Below, piece after piece: positions 8,939-18,752 of a DNA stretch of 21,217 bases (position 1 is its first letter; each line of letters begins with the position of its first letter). The DNA is from Gamarada debralockiae (taxonomy: Eukaryota; Ascomycota; Leotiomycetes; Helotiales; Hyphodiscaceae), in contig NXFV01000590.1 of the NCBI GenBank assembly GCA_002803225.1, positions 1 to 21,217 of the forward strand, written 5' to 3'. The position numbers and the translations under genes were made by a program. Under the pieces are notes generated by a model. The model did not search any database. It had not been told where the DNA came from and was given only the letters and a program-made list of their open reading frames with translations.

Positions 8939-9024
8939 AAGGTGTTTGTAGGTATCCCTGTCTACTGAGCGGGGCTGAAACTGTCACACTGAGTTTGAGG
9001 GGAAGCCGATTTTGTTAGCGACTG
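8939..9024 (-). repeat. Right terminal inverted repeat of the 5-kb element
   Basis: Reverse complement matches 4011-4096 at 73 of 86 positions, ungapped; the outermost 11 are identical. Followed by the duplicated TA at 9025-9026 and the second half of the 17-bp minisatellite. Confidence 0.9.
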
Positions 9025-9165
9025 TACTGGTCCACTTATCATACTGGTACGCTCGTTGTACTGGTCCACTCATTGTACTGGTCCACTTGTCATACTGGTC
9101 CACTTGTTATACTGGTCCACTTGTACTGGTCCCATCGTCCTGGTCCGCTTGTCTAGTCCACTCGT
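9025..9165. repeat. 17-bp minisatellite, right part
   Basis: Continues the array of 3889-4010 with about eight units (TACTGGTCCACTTATCA, TACTGGTACGCTCGTTG, TACTGGTCCACTTGTCA). The last units are shortened. The plus-strand open frame here (Leu-Val-His-Leu-Ser-Tyr-Trp repeats) is a by-product of the repeat. Confidence 0.92.
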
Positions 9166-9217
9166 TAGCGCTAGAATTATTTTTAGATCTATTTTTGCTG
9201 GTTCCCCTGCTAAATGG

Positions 9218-9420
9218 GTACTAGTATAATGCCCGGACTAGTACAAATTATCTAGTGTAGCCAATAGGGATTAGCAAAGTATAGTACATAGTATAGACTT
9301 ATCTCTTACTAGACTTCAGATTAACCCGTGCTATGTACTAGTCTATACTTTGCCCTCTACTCGTCCTATTAGCTAATCTGCTTACTATCGGTCTTCGCTA
9401 TAACTTGTACTAGTCTACAC
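9218..9420. repeat. Outer inverted repeat, right arm, and GTACTAG-rich tract
   Basis: 9218-9287 is the reverse complement, with changes, of 3745-3826. Further right, TATGTACTAGTCTATACTTTG (9335-9355) is again inverted relative to CAAAGTATAG at 9277, and a small palindrome CTTGTACTAG/TAGTACAAG lies at about 9406-9434. The tract looks like ends of one or more small MITE-like elements sharing a GTACTAGTC motif. Confidence 0.55.
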
Positions 9421-9464
9421 TAATAGTACAAGCTCATGAGCCATAATATCACGTGGTATTACAG

Positions 9465-10180
9465 AACTAAGCAGCAGCTTGACAACGGCTTCATTACTAG
9501 GCCGCCCTGACCTTAGAGTTTAGGTTAATATAGAGAAATCTATAAAATCGAGAAGTAGCCTCGTATATATTAAAAATTTTGACTGGCTTGTAGTGTCTTG
9601 TATTAATTAGATTCGTATTAAAAAAGGTAATGTTTTGGCAGAAGGAAAGATGCAAGTAGCGAATATAGCGTACAAGCTAAGTGCCTCGCTAGTATAAGAA
9701 CAGAAATATCCTAATCACTTAAATCTATTAGGACTTTTTCGTTTTCTCCTTTATCTATAGTTAAACTATATAGTAGTTACTTTCTCGTATCTTTTATTAA
9801 CTCCCTTGCTAAGTAGTAGATTGTAACTCGATCATTAGTAAGTAGCAGTTTAGTTACCGCTATTAATAGCAATATTCGACCTTAAAGTTTAGGTTAATAT
9901 CGTTATCAGCGGGCAGCAGCTTAACTACTACCTTGTGCCCGTTCCTATAGCCTATAATAGTAGCGTTTGTCCGCTGTAGAGATCAATAGAGCCTAAGCTA
10001 CTAGATAGATAACGATTTAAATAAAGTTGAGATCAAGTAAAGAGATACTACCTTGTAGTTTAGAACTTGATTTAAAGTCGAACTTAAACGTAGATAAGGT
10101 TAAGAAGTAGTTCCTTTCTCTTGTCCTCTAGTTCTTTTAATATTCTATTAGGTAGCTAACTATTTGTTCTATCTATTATA
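9465..10180 (-). pseudogene. Ankyrin-repeat gene fragments with indels
   Basis: Second, more decayed ankyrin relic, outside the 5-kb element. Minus-strand pieces are GRPSNEAVVKLLLS (about 9470-9510), AVTKLLLTNDRV (about 9820-9855) and NGHKVVVKLLPADNDINLNF (about 9890-9945), preceded by GQTLLL*A near 9960-9985. The pieces fall in different frames, and at about 9950 one base is missing between GQTLLL*A and the NGHKVVV block. So this relic carries indels, unlike the gene at 4413-8511. Upstream, about 10090-10150 reads RILKELEDKRKELLLNLIYV, which could be its linker. It may have been a second HET/ankyrin gene or an old ankyrin-only gene; no HET motif is visible. Confidence 0.6.
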
Positions 10181-10760
10181 GAACTACTAAAACCACCCGG
10201 CCGCTTATAATAAATTAATACTAATTATTCAATAATTTCTACAGCTAACCTTATTAACTCTTATCTCTACCTCTCGCGATTAGGCTCTTACTCTTCTCTC
10301 TTTATCCTCTTAGTATATTATATAAGAAGAAAAGCTTAACTATAACGGCTAGACTAATTAATATAAGAATAGTCTTATTAAATCTCACGGCTAAAGCATA
10401 CTAGCCGTTTATTATTAGTACAAGAACCTTTTCGTCGACCCTTACTATTAAAGCCCGTTAGTCATTAAACAAGGGCCTAGTTAAGAAGGTCGACTTTTAA
10501 ACTATATATATACTAAGGATACTGATACCAAAGATAAGTAGATGTACGATAATACTTAGCAATTAACGAACCCTGATATTTAGCTTCCGAATAATTATAA
10601 TACCTATAGTTAAGATACCTCTTAAGATAAGTAGCCCGCTAAATATACTATTACCTCTTTAATCCTGTACTAGCAGGATACTACGTAATATACCTTAAAA
10701 CGAAAGTAGAATTTTAAAGATAGTATAATTTTTAAATATATATATATTAAGCTTATAGAT
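10181..10760. other. RIP-eroded spacer, no gene seen
   Basis: No supported coding frame. A pair of short inverted blocks occurs around 10428-10500 (CTTTTCGTCGACCCTT against AAGGTCGACTTTT), enclosing about 50 bp that include AAGCCCGTTAGTC. Otherwise TA-saturated. Confidence 0.5.
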
Positions 10761-12641
10761 ATAGCTAAAGGAAGACCTAAAAGTAGTAATAATAGATACT
10801 TTAACTGTCTTTATAATTGCACTATTATAATCTAGAAGAATCTAAAAGCTAAGTACTATTATTATAAGTATTTAGAAGTACAAAGTATAATACTACTTAT
10901 CTAGTCTATAGCCTAGGGAAATCTTACTCGATAAGAGACTCGCAAGATTAGAGCTACTACTATAATACAAAGAGTATAGCATGGTTATAAATAGTATTAG
11001 AGTTTTAACTTAATTTATAATATAGTAGATAGAAGGGGTAATAGGTTTATATTATCTAAAGACTTTCGACTAAAGCTATAATAGATTAAGATAATAAGAC
11101 TTGAAAACGCCTATACTTTCTTTTATACTATACGGCACTTAATTACTTCTATTAATATAAGGCCTAATTAAGACGCCTTAGACAAAAGTAAAGGACTATA
11201 TATAATATTAACTAGAGATTAATAGCTAAAGTAGCTTAGATTTCTTATTAATAATATAATTAAAAAGGAATAGTCTTTTAAAACTCCTGAAATAGTAGTC
11301 TATCTAAAGAGGAGAGTATATCTAGTAGAATTAATAAATAGGTATATAGAAGTATCTACTATGCCTAAAAAGAAAAGATAACTATTAGTTAAAAATTAAT
11401 TTACTAATATACTCTTCCTAAAAACGATTAAGGATAAGAGTAAAGGCAAATAAGTAAGCGATAAAAAAAGTAAGTAGTAGTAGAAGAAAAAGAAAAAGAA
11501 GTAGTATAAAAAAGCAAAGAAAAAACTTAAGTATTAGCTATAGTTAAAGGAACTACTATAAAGAATAACTAAGGCCTTTAGTTTTAGTATCTTACTTTTA
11601 CTTTCTAATAACTTAAAAGAAGGTAAGTAAGTTTATACTTTTGTTACTAATAGAACTTATTATTCTTATTCGCTAATTATTAGTCTTAATGATCTTACTA
11701 AAGATTAGTATTAAAAAGCTATTAACTATATTAACTTATATTATCTAGATTTAAAGGAAAAGCTTAGTAACTTATCTACCTTTCTTTTAGGTATAATAGC
11801 AAATAAGTCTTTTATAAATTATTTTATAATCAAGATAATTTCTTATTACAAATTATTAAATTATTCCTTAAAGGACTTATTTTAGTTCTTTACGTCTTTT
11901 AAATCTTTTAAACTAGTTAACTACTTAGTAAAGGAGCTATCTCGGCCTTTAGATATTAATAATACTTAATAAAGTAATAACCGTTTAATTAATTAAATAC
12001 TATTTAATAGCTAAGTCACTATTAAGTCAATATAAAGTCCTTAAAGTACTTTTAAATACTTATAATAGCCTTTACCTACTATTAGAATTAATAATAAGGA
12101 TTTCTTAGACTTTAGCGAAAAGTTAATATAAAGTTCTTTAGGTATTTCTAAAGATTTAAGTTTACCTTTAACTATTACTAGAATTAATAATAAAACTTTA
12201 AGGGATTTTATATTAGACTTTAGCGAAGACAAATATCCTTTGTTGTAGCTATCTTTAGTTATATAGGCTAAAGAAACTAAATATAATTTACCTAAAATTA
12301 TACTTATAGCCCAGAATAAAATAATATATAATTAATACTCTTACTAAAAGATAATAACTTTTATATATTAGTATAAAACTATCTTAGAAATCTATTTGTT
12401 TTTATTAACTTTTATTTATAAATTCTTTTTAATTTCTAGGAAGTCTTAAGAGCCTTTCTCTTATAGTAGCTTAAAGAAAGTCCTATTTAATAACTATAAT
12501 TATAGTAAGTTTAGTATTAATATAGCTATAGATACTAGTAAAATATATATTAGACTATATACTAAAGAGTCTTTAGTAGCTATAAGGAGAAAGAAAATTT
12601 AAGGTCCTTAATATTTTAAGAAAGTAAGTTCACAAAGATAA
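10761..12641 (+). pseudogene. Unidentified gene relic, frame-coherent, RIP-mutated
   Basis: Reading TAA/TAG as mutated Gln/Trp, one plus-strand frame gives coherent protein texture for about 625 codons. The frame phase is the same at 10761, 12147 and 12486. The start may be ATA at 10761 (from ATG), giving IAKGRPKSSNNRYFNCLYNC. An N-terminal Cys-x3-Cys followed by KNLKAKYYYYKYLE could be a degraded C2H2-like finger in which His has become Tyr. Later come VVYLKRRVYLVELINRYIEVS, TMPKKKRQLL, a lysine-rich block near 11460-11520 (SDKKS, KKKKK, KKAKKKLK) that resembles a nuclear-localisation or charged linker, and VYTFVTNRTYYSYS. A short internal repeat, RINNKDFLDFSE and RINNKTLRDFILDFSE, lies at 12085-12230. 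The end is uncertain. I do not recognise the family. Confidence 0.45.
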
Positions 12642-12739
12642 TAAAGACGTGAATATTATAATATATAAAGGATAATAAAGAGAAATATAATTTAAATACT
12701 TCTTAGTTAACCTAGATTTCTTGTGATTATATAAATTAT

Positions 12740-12885
12740 ATAAGTATAGCAGGTCGTACAAGCAAGATCTTGTAATTATAGGGGATTGTACAAGTAAGAT
12801 CCTATAATTATATAAGTCGTACAAGTGTTATTACTTGTATAAGCAAGATCTTATAATTAAATAGATTATACAAGTAACTACTTAA
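12740..12885. repeat. Degenerate repeat, GTACAAGCAAGATCTTGTAATTATA-like units
   Basis: Three to four imperfect units of about 30 bp, each with (T/G)TACAAG(C/T)AAGATC followed by (T/C)(T/A)TAATTATA. The part CAAGATCTTG is palindromic. The minus-strand frame across it (Tyr/Leu rich) is a by-product. Confidence 0.6.
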
Positions 12886-13450
12886 AAATCAAAAATACAA
12901 GAGCTACTTATAAGAGATCAATAGCCCTAGGACTAGTCCCTTTTTTCAAGTTTAAAGTATCTTAAGTAATATATTATTATTATACTTAGAGTTATATAGC
13001 TATAAGCTAAATTAGTATCCTACTCTTTAAATACTTAAAAATAATTTAAATATAGACTAGCGAAAGGCAGTATATATTAAGTTTTATCTATATAAGGTAC
13101 TTCATAGGACCTAATATACAGTCTATAGCTAATATACTCGAATTAGGTAGCAAGGTACAAATGGCTGGGCTGTAGCCGCCCCTAGCTATAATAATGTAAC
13201 TAGCTCTTATAGCCTTATAACGGCTTAACTATAATAGTACTAAATCTTGCGCTCTTTAAGTTCTAAAGAAAATAATAATCCTTTAGTACTATATAACGTA
13301 ATATAAGGTTATATCCTTACTTTATCTTTATATTTATTAACCCTAATCATAAGTATATAACTCTCGCTAATAAACGCTTTACCTTATTTCCTCTAAGCTC
13401 TACTAATCTTAATTCCTATTACTTACTAGTATTAAGCTTTATAACCGACT
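12886..13450. other. Upstream region of the NLR relic, no gene seen
   Basis: About 560 bp of TA-rich DNA without a supported frame. It would have contained the promoter of the HET-NACHT-WD40 gene. One GC-richer patch, ATGGCTGGGCTGTAGCCGCC, lies at about 13159-13178. Confidence 0.5.
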
Positions 13451-16400
13451 ATATATCTTCTATAATATAGCGAGACAGGCAAATTTAACTTTATTAACTT
13501 CGTTAGTAATAATCAAATCTCTCTTTATATTATACTTTTACATATATAGGGACTAGACAATAAGGAAGTTACTTTCAAGGATATAATAAATAGTACTAGT
13601 AAGGATAAGCCTAGGTATAAGAAGATCTAGTTCTATAGAAAATAAGCTAGACTAGATAGCTTATAATACTTTTAGATTAATATCTATTATATTAATAAGA
13701 AAAACTATACTAAACTCTTATATACTATTAACTATATGTTTTACTAGTACTAAAAGACAGCTATATATTATATCTATCTATTAGATATTTCAATAAAGAA
13801 GCGCAAAGCAAGTAATTAGTTATTTAAATATACTTAGGAATTAAATTTTTAGAAAAGTAGATTATTTACTTAAGACTAGATACTATAAGAGCTTCTTGCC
13901 CTAGCTTTAGTCGAGTTTTTCTCCTAGGAATATAAGCAACTTAATAATAAAATTTCGCTAAAGTAATAAACTTATAAGATAATAGGCATTCTTTAGTTAG
14001 TACTTTAAAGGGACTATTTATCTTAGTTTAGTATTAATAAGTAAATGTTATAGATAACTCCTCGCTAGACTAAGCTTAAAGAAGATAAAGTGTACTTACT
14101 ATTAGGCATTTTCGGTGTCTATATACTCTCTTGCTATAGTAAAGGGATAGTAAGTGTGTTTAAACGGCTTTAAGACAAGATCGATAAGATAGAGAAATAT
14201 ATCTAAGATTTATATCTTACTAATCCCCACGATAATAAGAAGTATATTAAGGATACTAAGGGTAGCTTACTAAAGGACTTATATAACTAAATCCTAGAAA
14301 ATTCCGACTTCTAATAATAGTATAATAACTAGTAAAGCCGGCTACTATAGATTAAGGGCGATCTTAGTAAGGGCAAGACAATATTACTCTATAGTATTAC
14401 TAACGAGCTAAAGAGGTTTATAGCTAAGTTAGTTCTTTTATTATACTTCTTCTGCTAGGCCACTGACTCTTAGATCAACTATATTACAGCTATGTTGCAG
14501 AGTTTGATTTATTTACTTATTAACTAATAGCTATCTCTTATCTCGTATATATAGGCGAAATATAATTAGGCCAGTAAATCGCTTTTCAAGGATATGAATG
14601 CCTGGTTTGCCTTGTCCGAGATATTTACTAATATCATATAAGACCCGAGCTTAGATATTATATACTTAATCATCGATGTACTTAATAAATATATAGTAGA
14701 CTTACCGAAATTATTAGATTTTATTGTATAGACTTTGTCTATATCTTCTTATATTAAGTAGATTATCTCTAGCTATAACTAGCCAAGGATCGAGAAGGAT
14801 CTCGATATTATAACGCAGAAGATAAGACTATATCTTAAGCTTAATAAAAAATCCGTTTTAGCTACTATTATAATATTCATTTAGTTTAAGGTAAATTAGC
14901 TAGTAAAGTAAAACAAATATAATAATAATATATAAGATACTATCTAGTAGTACTTAATACTAAATACAAATAATACTTTTCTTTAAGTAGCTTTAGTCTA
15001 CTAAGAGCTATTTAATATTTTAAGATAAAAGGCTTAGTAAAAGTTAATAGTATTTCTGCCTAGACTTAATACTCTCTATTAGTAGATAATAGACTAAATT
15101 AAGGATTTAAAAGATACTAAACTCTATAAATATATACTAGCTATTGTTTTAGCTGTATACTAGCTAATTATACTAGACGAGTTAGCGGCTTTTATAGACA
15201 TGCTTAATAGAGTCACTAGTAAATACAAAGCTCTATTAAAGATTATAGGGTATTATAGCTCTTTTCTAATACTTTAGAAATATACTATCTTATTTGTCTA
15301 TTAGTCTACTAAGGACTTTTTACTTAAAGAGGTAACTAGTAAAATCTTTTCTTTAAGGATAGAATATATATATTATTATATCTTCTCTTAATTACTATAA
15401 GTAATATCTAAGACTTTAAAATAAAATATCTATAAGCTAAATTATCTTAAAATTCTTACTAATAAAATTAAATTACTAAACTTAGATCTACTTATAGCTA
15501 TATAATACTCTTATGTCTATTAGGTTAAGTATCTCTGCTTAATCTTAGACTAGATTCTAGTTAGCGAGAACAAATTATTAAATAATAAAGCTATCTTTAC
15601 TTTCTTTAAAAGGTATTTCCTCTATTAGCTTAAAGTATTAAACTTAATTAAAGAGTTATTAAAAAGTATTAGTATAATTAATAGCTTACTAAAGGTAAGT
15701 TACTTAGTAATAAGTATAACTACTTACTAAAATAAGATTATTTAGCTTATAACAAGTGCTATACTAATTGTATTCCTTTATAATATAAGGTAATTTATTC
15801 TTAGCTACTAGTTAATAGCTAACTTATTACTCCTTTAGCTTTACTCTTCTATACTTCTCTTTGCCCTAAAAGCAAGTATTATTTAAAATATATTCTAAAA
15901 TTGTATATCGAGTTAGATTTTATAGTAGCTAAGGGTAGAGTTAAGTTAGAATACTATTCTATAAACGCTTGAAGGCTATAGCGACTTAGTCTAGTCTATA
16001 GCCTTCTCCTATAACTCGAAGCTACTAGTATTAGTATCAGACAATAAGATAGTCAAGATCTAGGACGCAAGTACTAGTACCTGCTAATAGACACTTAAAG
16101 GCTATAGTAGTTTAGTCCTCTTTATAGCCTTCTCCTACGACTCAAAGCTACTAGTATTAATATTAGACGATAATATAGTTAAGATCTAGGACGTAAGTAC
16201 TAGCACTTGCTAGTAGACACTTAAAGGCTATAATAGTTCAGTCTACTTTATGGCCTTCTCCTATGACTTAAAGCTGCTAGTATTAGTATTATATAACGAG
16301 ATAGTTAAGATCTAGGATATAAGTACTAGTACCTGCTAGTAGACACTTAAAGGCTATAGTAGTTAGGTCTAGTCTATAGCCTTCTCCTACAACTCGAAGC

Positions 16401-17425
16401 TACTAGTATTAGCATTAGACAATAAGATAGTTAAGATCTAGGACGCGAGTACTAGTACCTGCTAGTAGACACTTAAAGGCTATAGTAATTTGGTCTAGTC
16501 TGTGGCCTTCTCCTACGACTTGAAGCTACTAGTATTAGTATTATATAATAAGATAGTCAAGATCTAGGACGCGAGTACTAGTACTTGCTAGCAGACGCTT
16601 AAAGGCCACAGTAGTTTAGTCTGGTCTATGGCCTTCTCCTATAACTCGAAGCTGCTAGTATTAATATTAGACAATAATATAGTCAAGATCTAGGACGCGA
16701 GTACTAGCACTTACTAGCAAACACTTAAAGGCTATAGCAATTAGGTCCTCTCTATAGCCTTCTCCTACGACTTGAAGCTGCTAGTATTAGTATTATATAA
16801 TAAGATAGTCAAGATCTAGGACGTAAGTACTAGTACCTACTAGTAGATACTTAAAGGCTATAGTAGTTAGGTCTAGTCTATAGCCTTCTCCTACGACTTA
16901 AAGCTACTAGTATTAATATTATATAACAAGATAGTCAAGATCTAGGATATAAGTACTAGCACCTGCTAGTAGATACTTAAAGGCTATAGTAATTAGGTCT
17001 AGTCTATAGTCTTCTCCTACGACTTGAAGCTACTAGTATTAGTATTAGACGATAATATAGTCAAGATCTAGGACGCGAGTACTAGCACCTGCTAGCAGAT
17101 AGTTGTAGTTAATACTTATGTCACGAGTTTGTTATTTAATAGTATAGACTTGAACCTTCTTATGAATATAGGTAGTATTAAGGTTAATAGAACTAGGCTT
17201 CTTACTATGTCTAAATATCCTTAAGATGATAAGGTTAAAGGTAATTGCTAAGGATTAGGTATTATTAAGTCATAGGTCACGTGGAATACATAGAATTTGC
17301 TCTAGCTACTACCTGACTATTAGGTAATAGGGTCTAATGTTTCGTTGTCAAGGTCGATAGCCGCTAGTAGCAGTTTATCTAGGAAGGTTTTTATTATTAG
17401 ATTCTTATTAGCTAATCTTATATAA
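13451..17425 (+). pseudogene. HET-NACHT-WD40 NLR-like gene, RIP-inactivated
   Basis: Relic of a fungal NOD-like receptor of the HET-E/HNWD kind, cytosolic by family and used in non-self recognition and cell death. The inferred start is ATA at 13451 (from ATG); the stop is TAA 17423-17425, giving 1,325 codons. The same frame phase holds at 13496, 13562, 14351, 14663, 16001 and 17423, so I find no net frameshift. HET domain, residues 25 to about 230: YIILLHI*G for YAILSHTWG, KEVTFKDI, QELLALALVEFFSR and VYLLLGIFGVY. NACHT: Walker A GDLSKGKT at 303-310 (Pro to Leu, Gly to Ser) and Walker B LIIDVLNK at about 406-413 (canonical LIIDALDE); MNAWFALSEIFTNII lies between. Then nine WD40 repeats (15968-17100), then a tail TYVTSLLF, IKVNRTRLLTMSKYP, VIGSNVSLSRSI and KVFIIRF. 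Nearly all stops are TAG/TAA for Gln or Trp. It is more heavily mutated than the HET-ankyrin gene. Confidence 0.93.
15968..17100 (+). repeat. Nine WD40 repeats, 126-bp units
   Basis: The block beginning GCCTTCTCCTA (AFSY) recurs exactly every 126 bp at 16001, 16127, 16253, 16379, 16505, 16631, 16757, 16883 and 17009. Each 42-codon unit encodes a variant of TLKGYSSLVQSIAFSYDSKL followed by LVLVLDNKIVKI*DASTSTC; the TAG stands for the Trp of the WD motif in every unit. Units differ mainly at C/T and G/A positions, so they were probably near-identical before mutation. Such homogenised WD40 arrays are known for the recognition domains of fungal HNWD genes. Confidence 0.92.
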
Positions 17426-18311
17426 TACTTTAGATAGCTATAATTTTACTAAAAAAACAATTATATTATAGAGGATCATTTACTCTATAATTATTTATTT
17501 ATTAAACTAAGCCAGAAGAGAGGTATAGGAAAGCCTATACCTTTATACTATATAGAAGGGGGTAGAAGTAAATAAAGGTTACTACCCCTTGTGGGCGATA
17601 AGCACCTAGACTAATTAAGGCTTTAGGTTAATTACTTTTGCCTTATAAATTCCCTTTCTAAGTTATAGCAGAACTAAGAGGTGACTTTCATTTGCTTTTA
17701 CCCTCTTCTATACCTTTGTAATTCTAGGATTATTATTTCTAATTAATTCGTTACTTTTATTTCTAGAATATTCTAGAAGCTCGAGGAAATAGGCTTACGG
17801 GTTAGTAATATATGCCGCTAAAGTGGGCAAGAATGCAAGAGTAGAAGCTAGCTAGGCCTAAATTAGTCTAATATTAACCTAAGCGTCTTGGTAATAGAAA
17901 GCTTAAGTCTACTCTAACTAGTTTTCGATCAAATATATATATTTTATTTAGGTACTTTATTAAGACGTGATTTAGTCCTAGCCTACTAATCTAACTATAT
18001 AGCTCTCTAGACTAAAACATTCTATAGAGATTATGTTGAAGAGGTTATAGTTTAGTAGTAGAGTAACTCTTTTAGATTATAGGTCAACTAAACGGGATCT
18101 CTACTACTTAGCGTTTAGGGGCCCGATACGGCTCCTAGTAATCCTATATATAGATCAAGAGGTTAAAACTAGCTACTTTCTATAAATAGCAAGAAAAGGT
18201 AAGCTAGTGAGGTGATGGGTGATATCTAATAGGCCTACTAAATAAAGGTTAAGGGGATTATCCTACTAGACTATCTAAAAAGCAAGGCGATCTTAAGCCC
18301 TATACAAACTT
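17426..18311. other. RIP-eroded spacer, no gene seen
   Basis: No supported coding frame. A short hairpin AAGGGGGTAG ... CTACCCCTT lies at about 17557-17590. GC-richer remnants such as AGGGGCCCGATACGGCTCC (about 18117-18135) suggest formerly ordinary sequence, but I cannot tell what it was. Confidence 0.5.
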
Positions 18312-18447
18312 AGTGTTTATATACTATTTGGTTTCTATATACTATTTAGTGTTTATATACTTTTCTATGTTTGTATACTACTTAGTTTCTGTATACCGCC
18401 TAGTTTATATACACTACCTAGTGTCTATATACTTAGTTCGTATATAC
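18312..18447. repeat. Minisatellite of about 19 bp, TTTATATACTATTTAGTG
   Basis: About seven irregular units around GTTTATATACTATTTAGT, with variants GTTTCTATATACTATTTA, GTTTGTATACTACTTAGT and TGTATACCGCCTAGT. TATAC(T)A is the most constant part. No coding meaning is visible. Confidence 0.75.
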
Positions 18448-18560
18448 TATACTATATCATTAAAGTAAGCTACGTAAATCATTTAATAATATCTATTTAA
18501 TAGTATTTGGGTTAATCTAATTAGATTAAATATAGCTCCTATAGCTATTTTCTATATATT

Positions 18561-18752
18561 ATAGTTATAGTACTATAGATTTTATAGTACTATAGGTATT
18601 ACAGTACTATAAAAATCACAGTACTATCAGATAAACAGTGCTGTGTGTATTATAATACTGTATAGAATATAATACTATTATTTTTATAGTACTGTAGGCG
18701 TTACGGTGCTGTATAGAACACAGTACTATATTAGGTACAGTACTGTATATAG
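18561..18752. repeat. Palindromic minisatellite, ACAGTACTGT core
   Basis: Eleven units of about 17 bp, each centred on the self-complementary core ACAGTACTGT or a variant (ATAGTACTATA, ACAGTGCTGTG, ACGGTGCTGTA), separated by 4-8 variable bases such as GGCGTT, AAATC and ATTAGG. Core variation is often matched on both sides, for example TATAGTACTATA and CAGTGCTG. Confidence 0.8.

Larger units (their letters stand above)
4011..9024. mobile_element. 5.0-kb TIR transposon carrying a HET-ankyrin gene
   Basis: The element starts CAGTCGCTAAC at 4011 and ends with the reverse complement at 9024, flanked on both sides by TA (4009-4010 and 9025-9026). Its terminal inverted repeats are 86 bp with 73 matches by my hand alignment. 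Removing the element and one TA restores an unbroken 17-bp minisatellite, so the whole block inserted as a unit. Without the nested Tc1 element it would be about 3.7 kb. Its only recognisable gene is the minus-strand HET-ankyrin relic, with about 430 bp before its start and about 320 bp after its stop up to the inner ends of the inverted repeats. I find no transposase apart from that of the nested Tc1, so it was non-autonomous. TA targets and inverted repeats suggest the Tc1/mariner/pogo (Fot1-like) group; the exact family is inference. Confidence 0.85.

Noticed and set aside
8751..8987. Minus-strand frame of 78 codons near the right TIR.
   Set aside because: It runs into the inverted repeat and has no recognisable motif; considered as a transposase remnant but nothing supports it.
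4011..9024. Interpretation of the two inverted ends as two independent solo insertions either side of a resident HET gene.
   Set aside because: The minisatellite resumes in perfect register after removal of the whole block plus one TA. Two separate insertions would leave minisatellite sequence or unrelated DNA inside, next to the gene.
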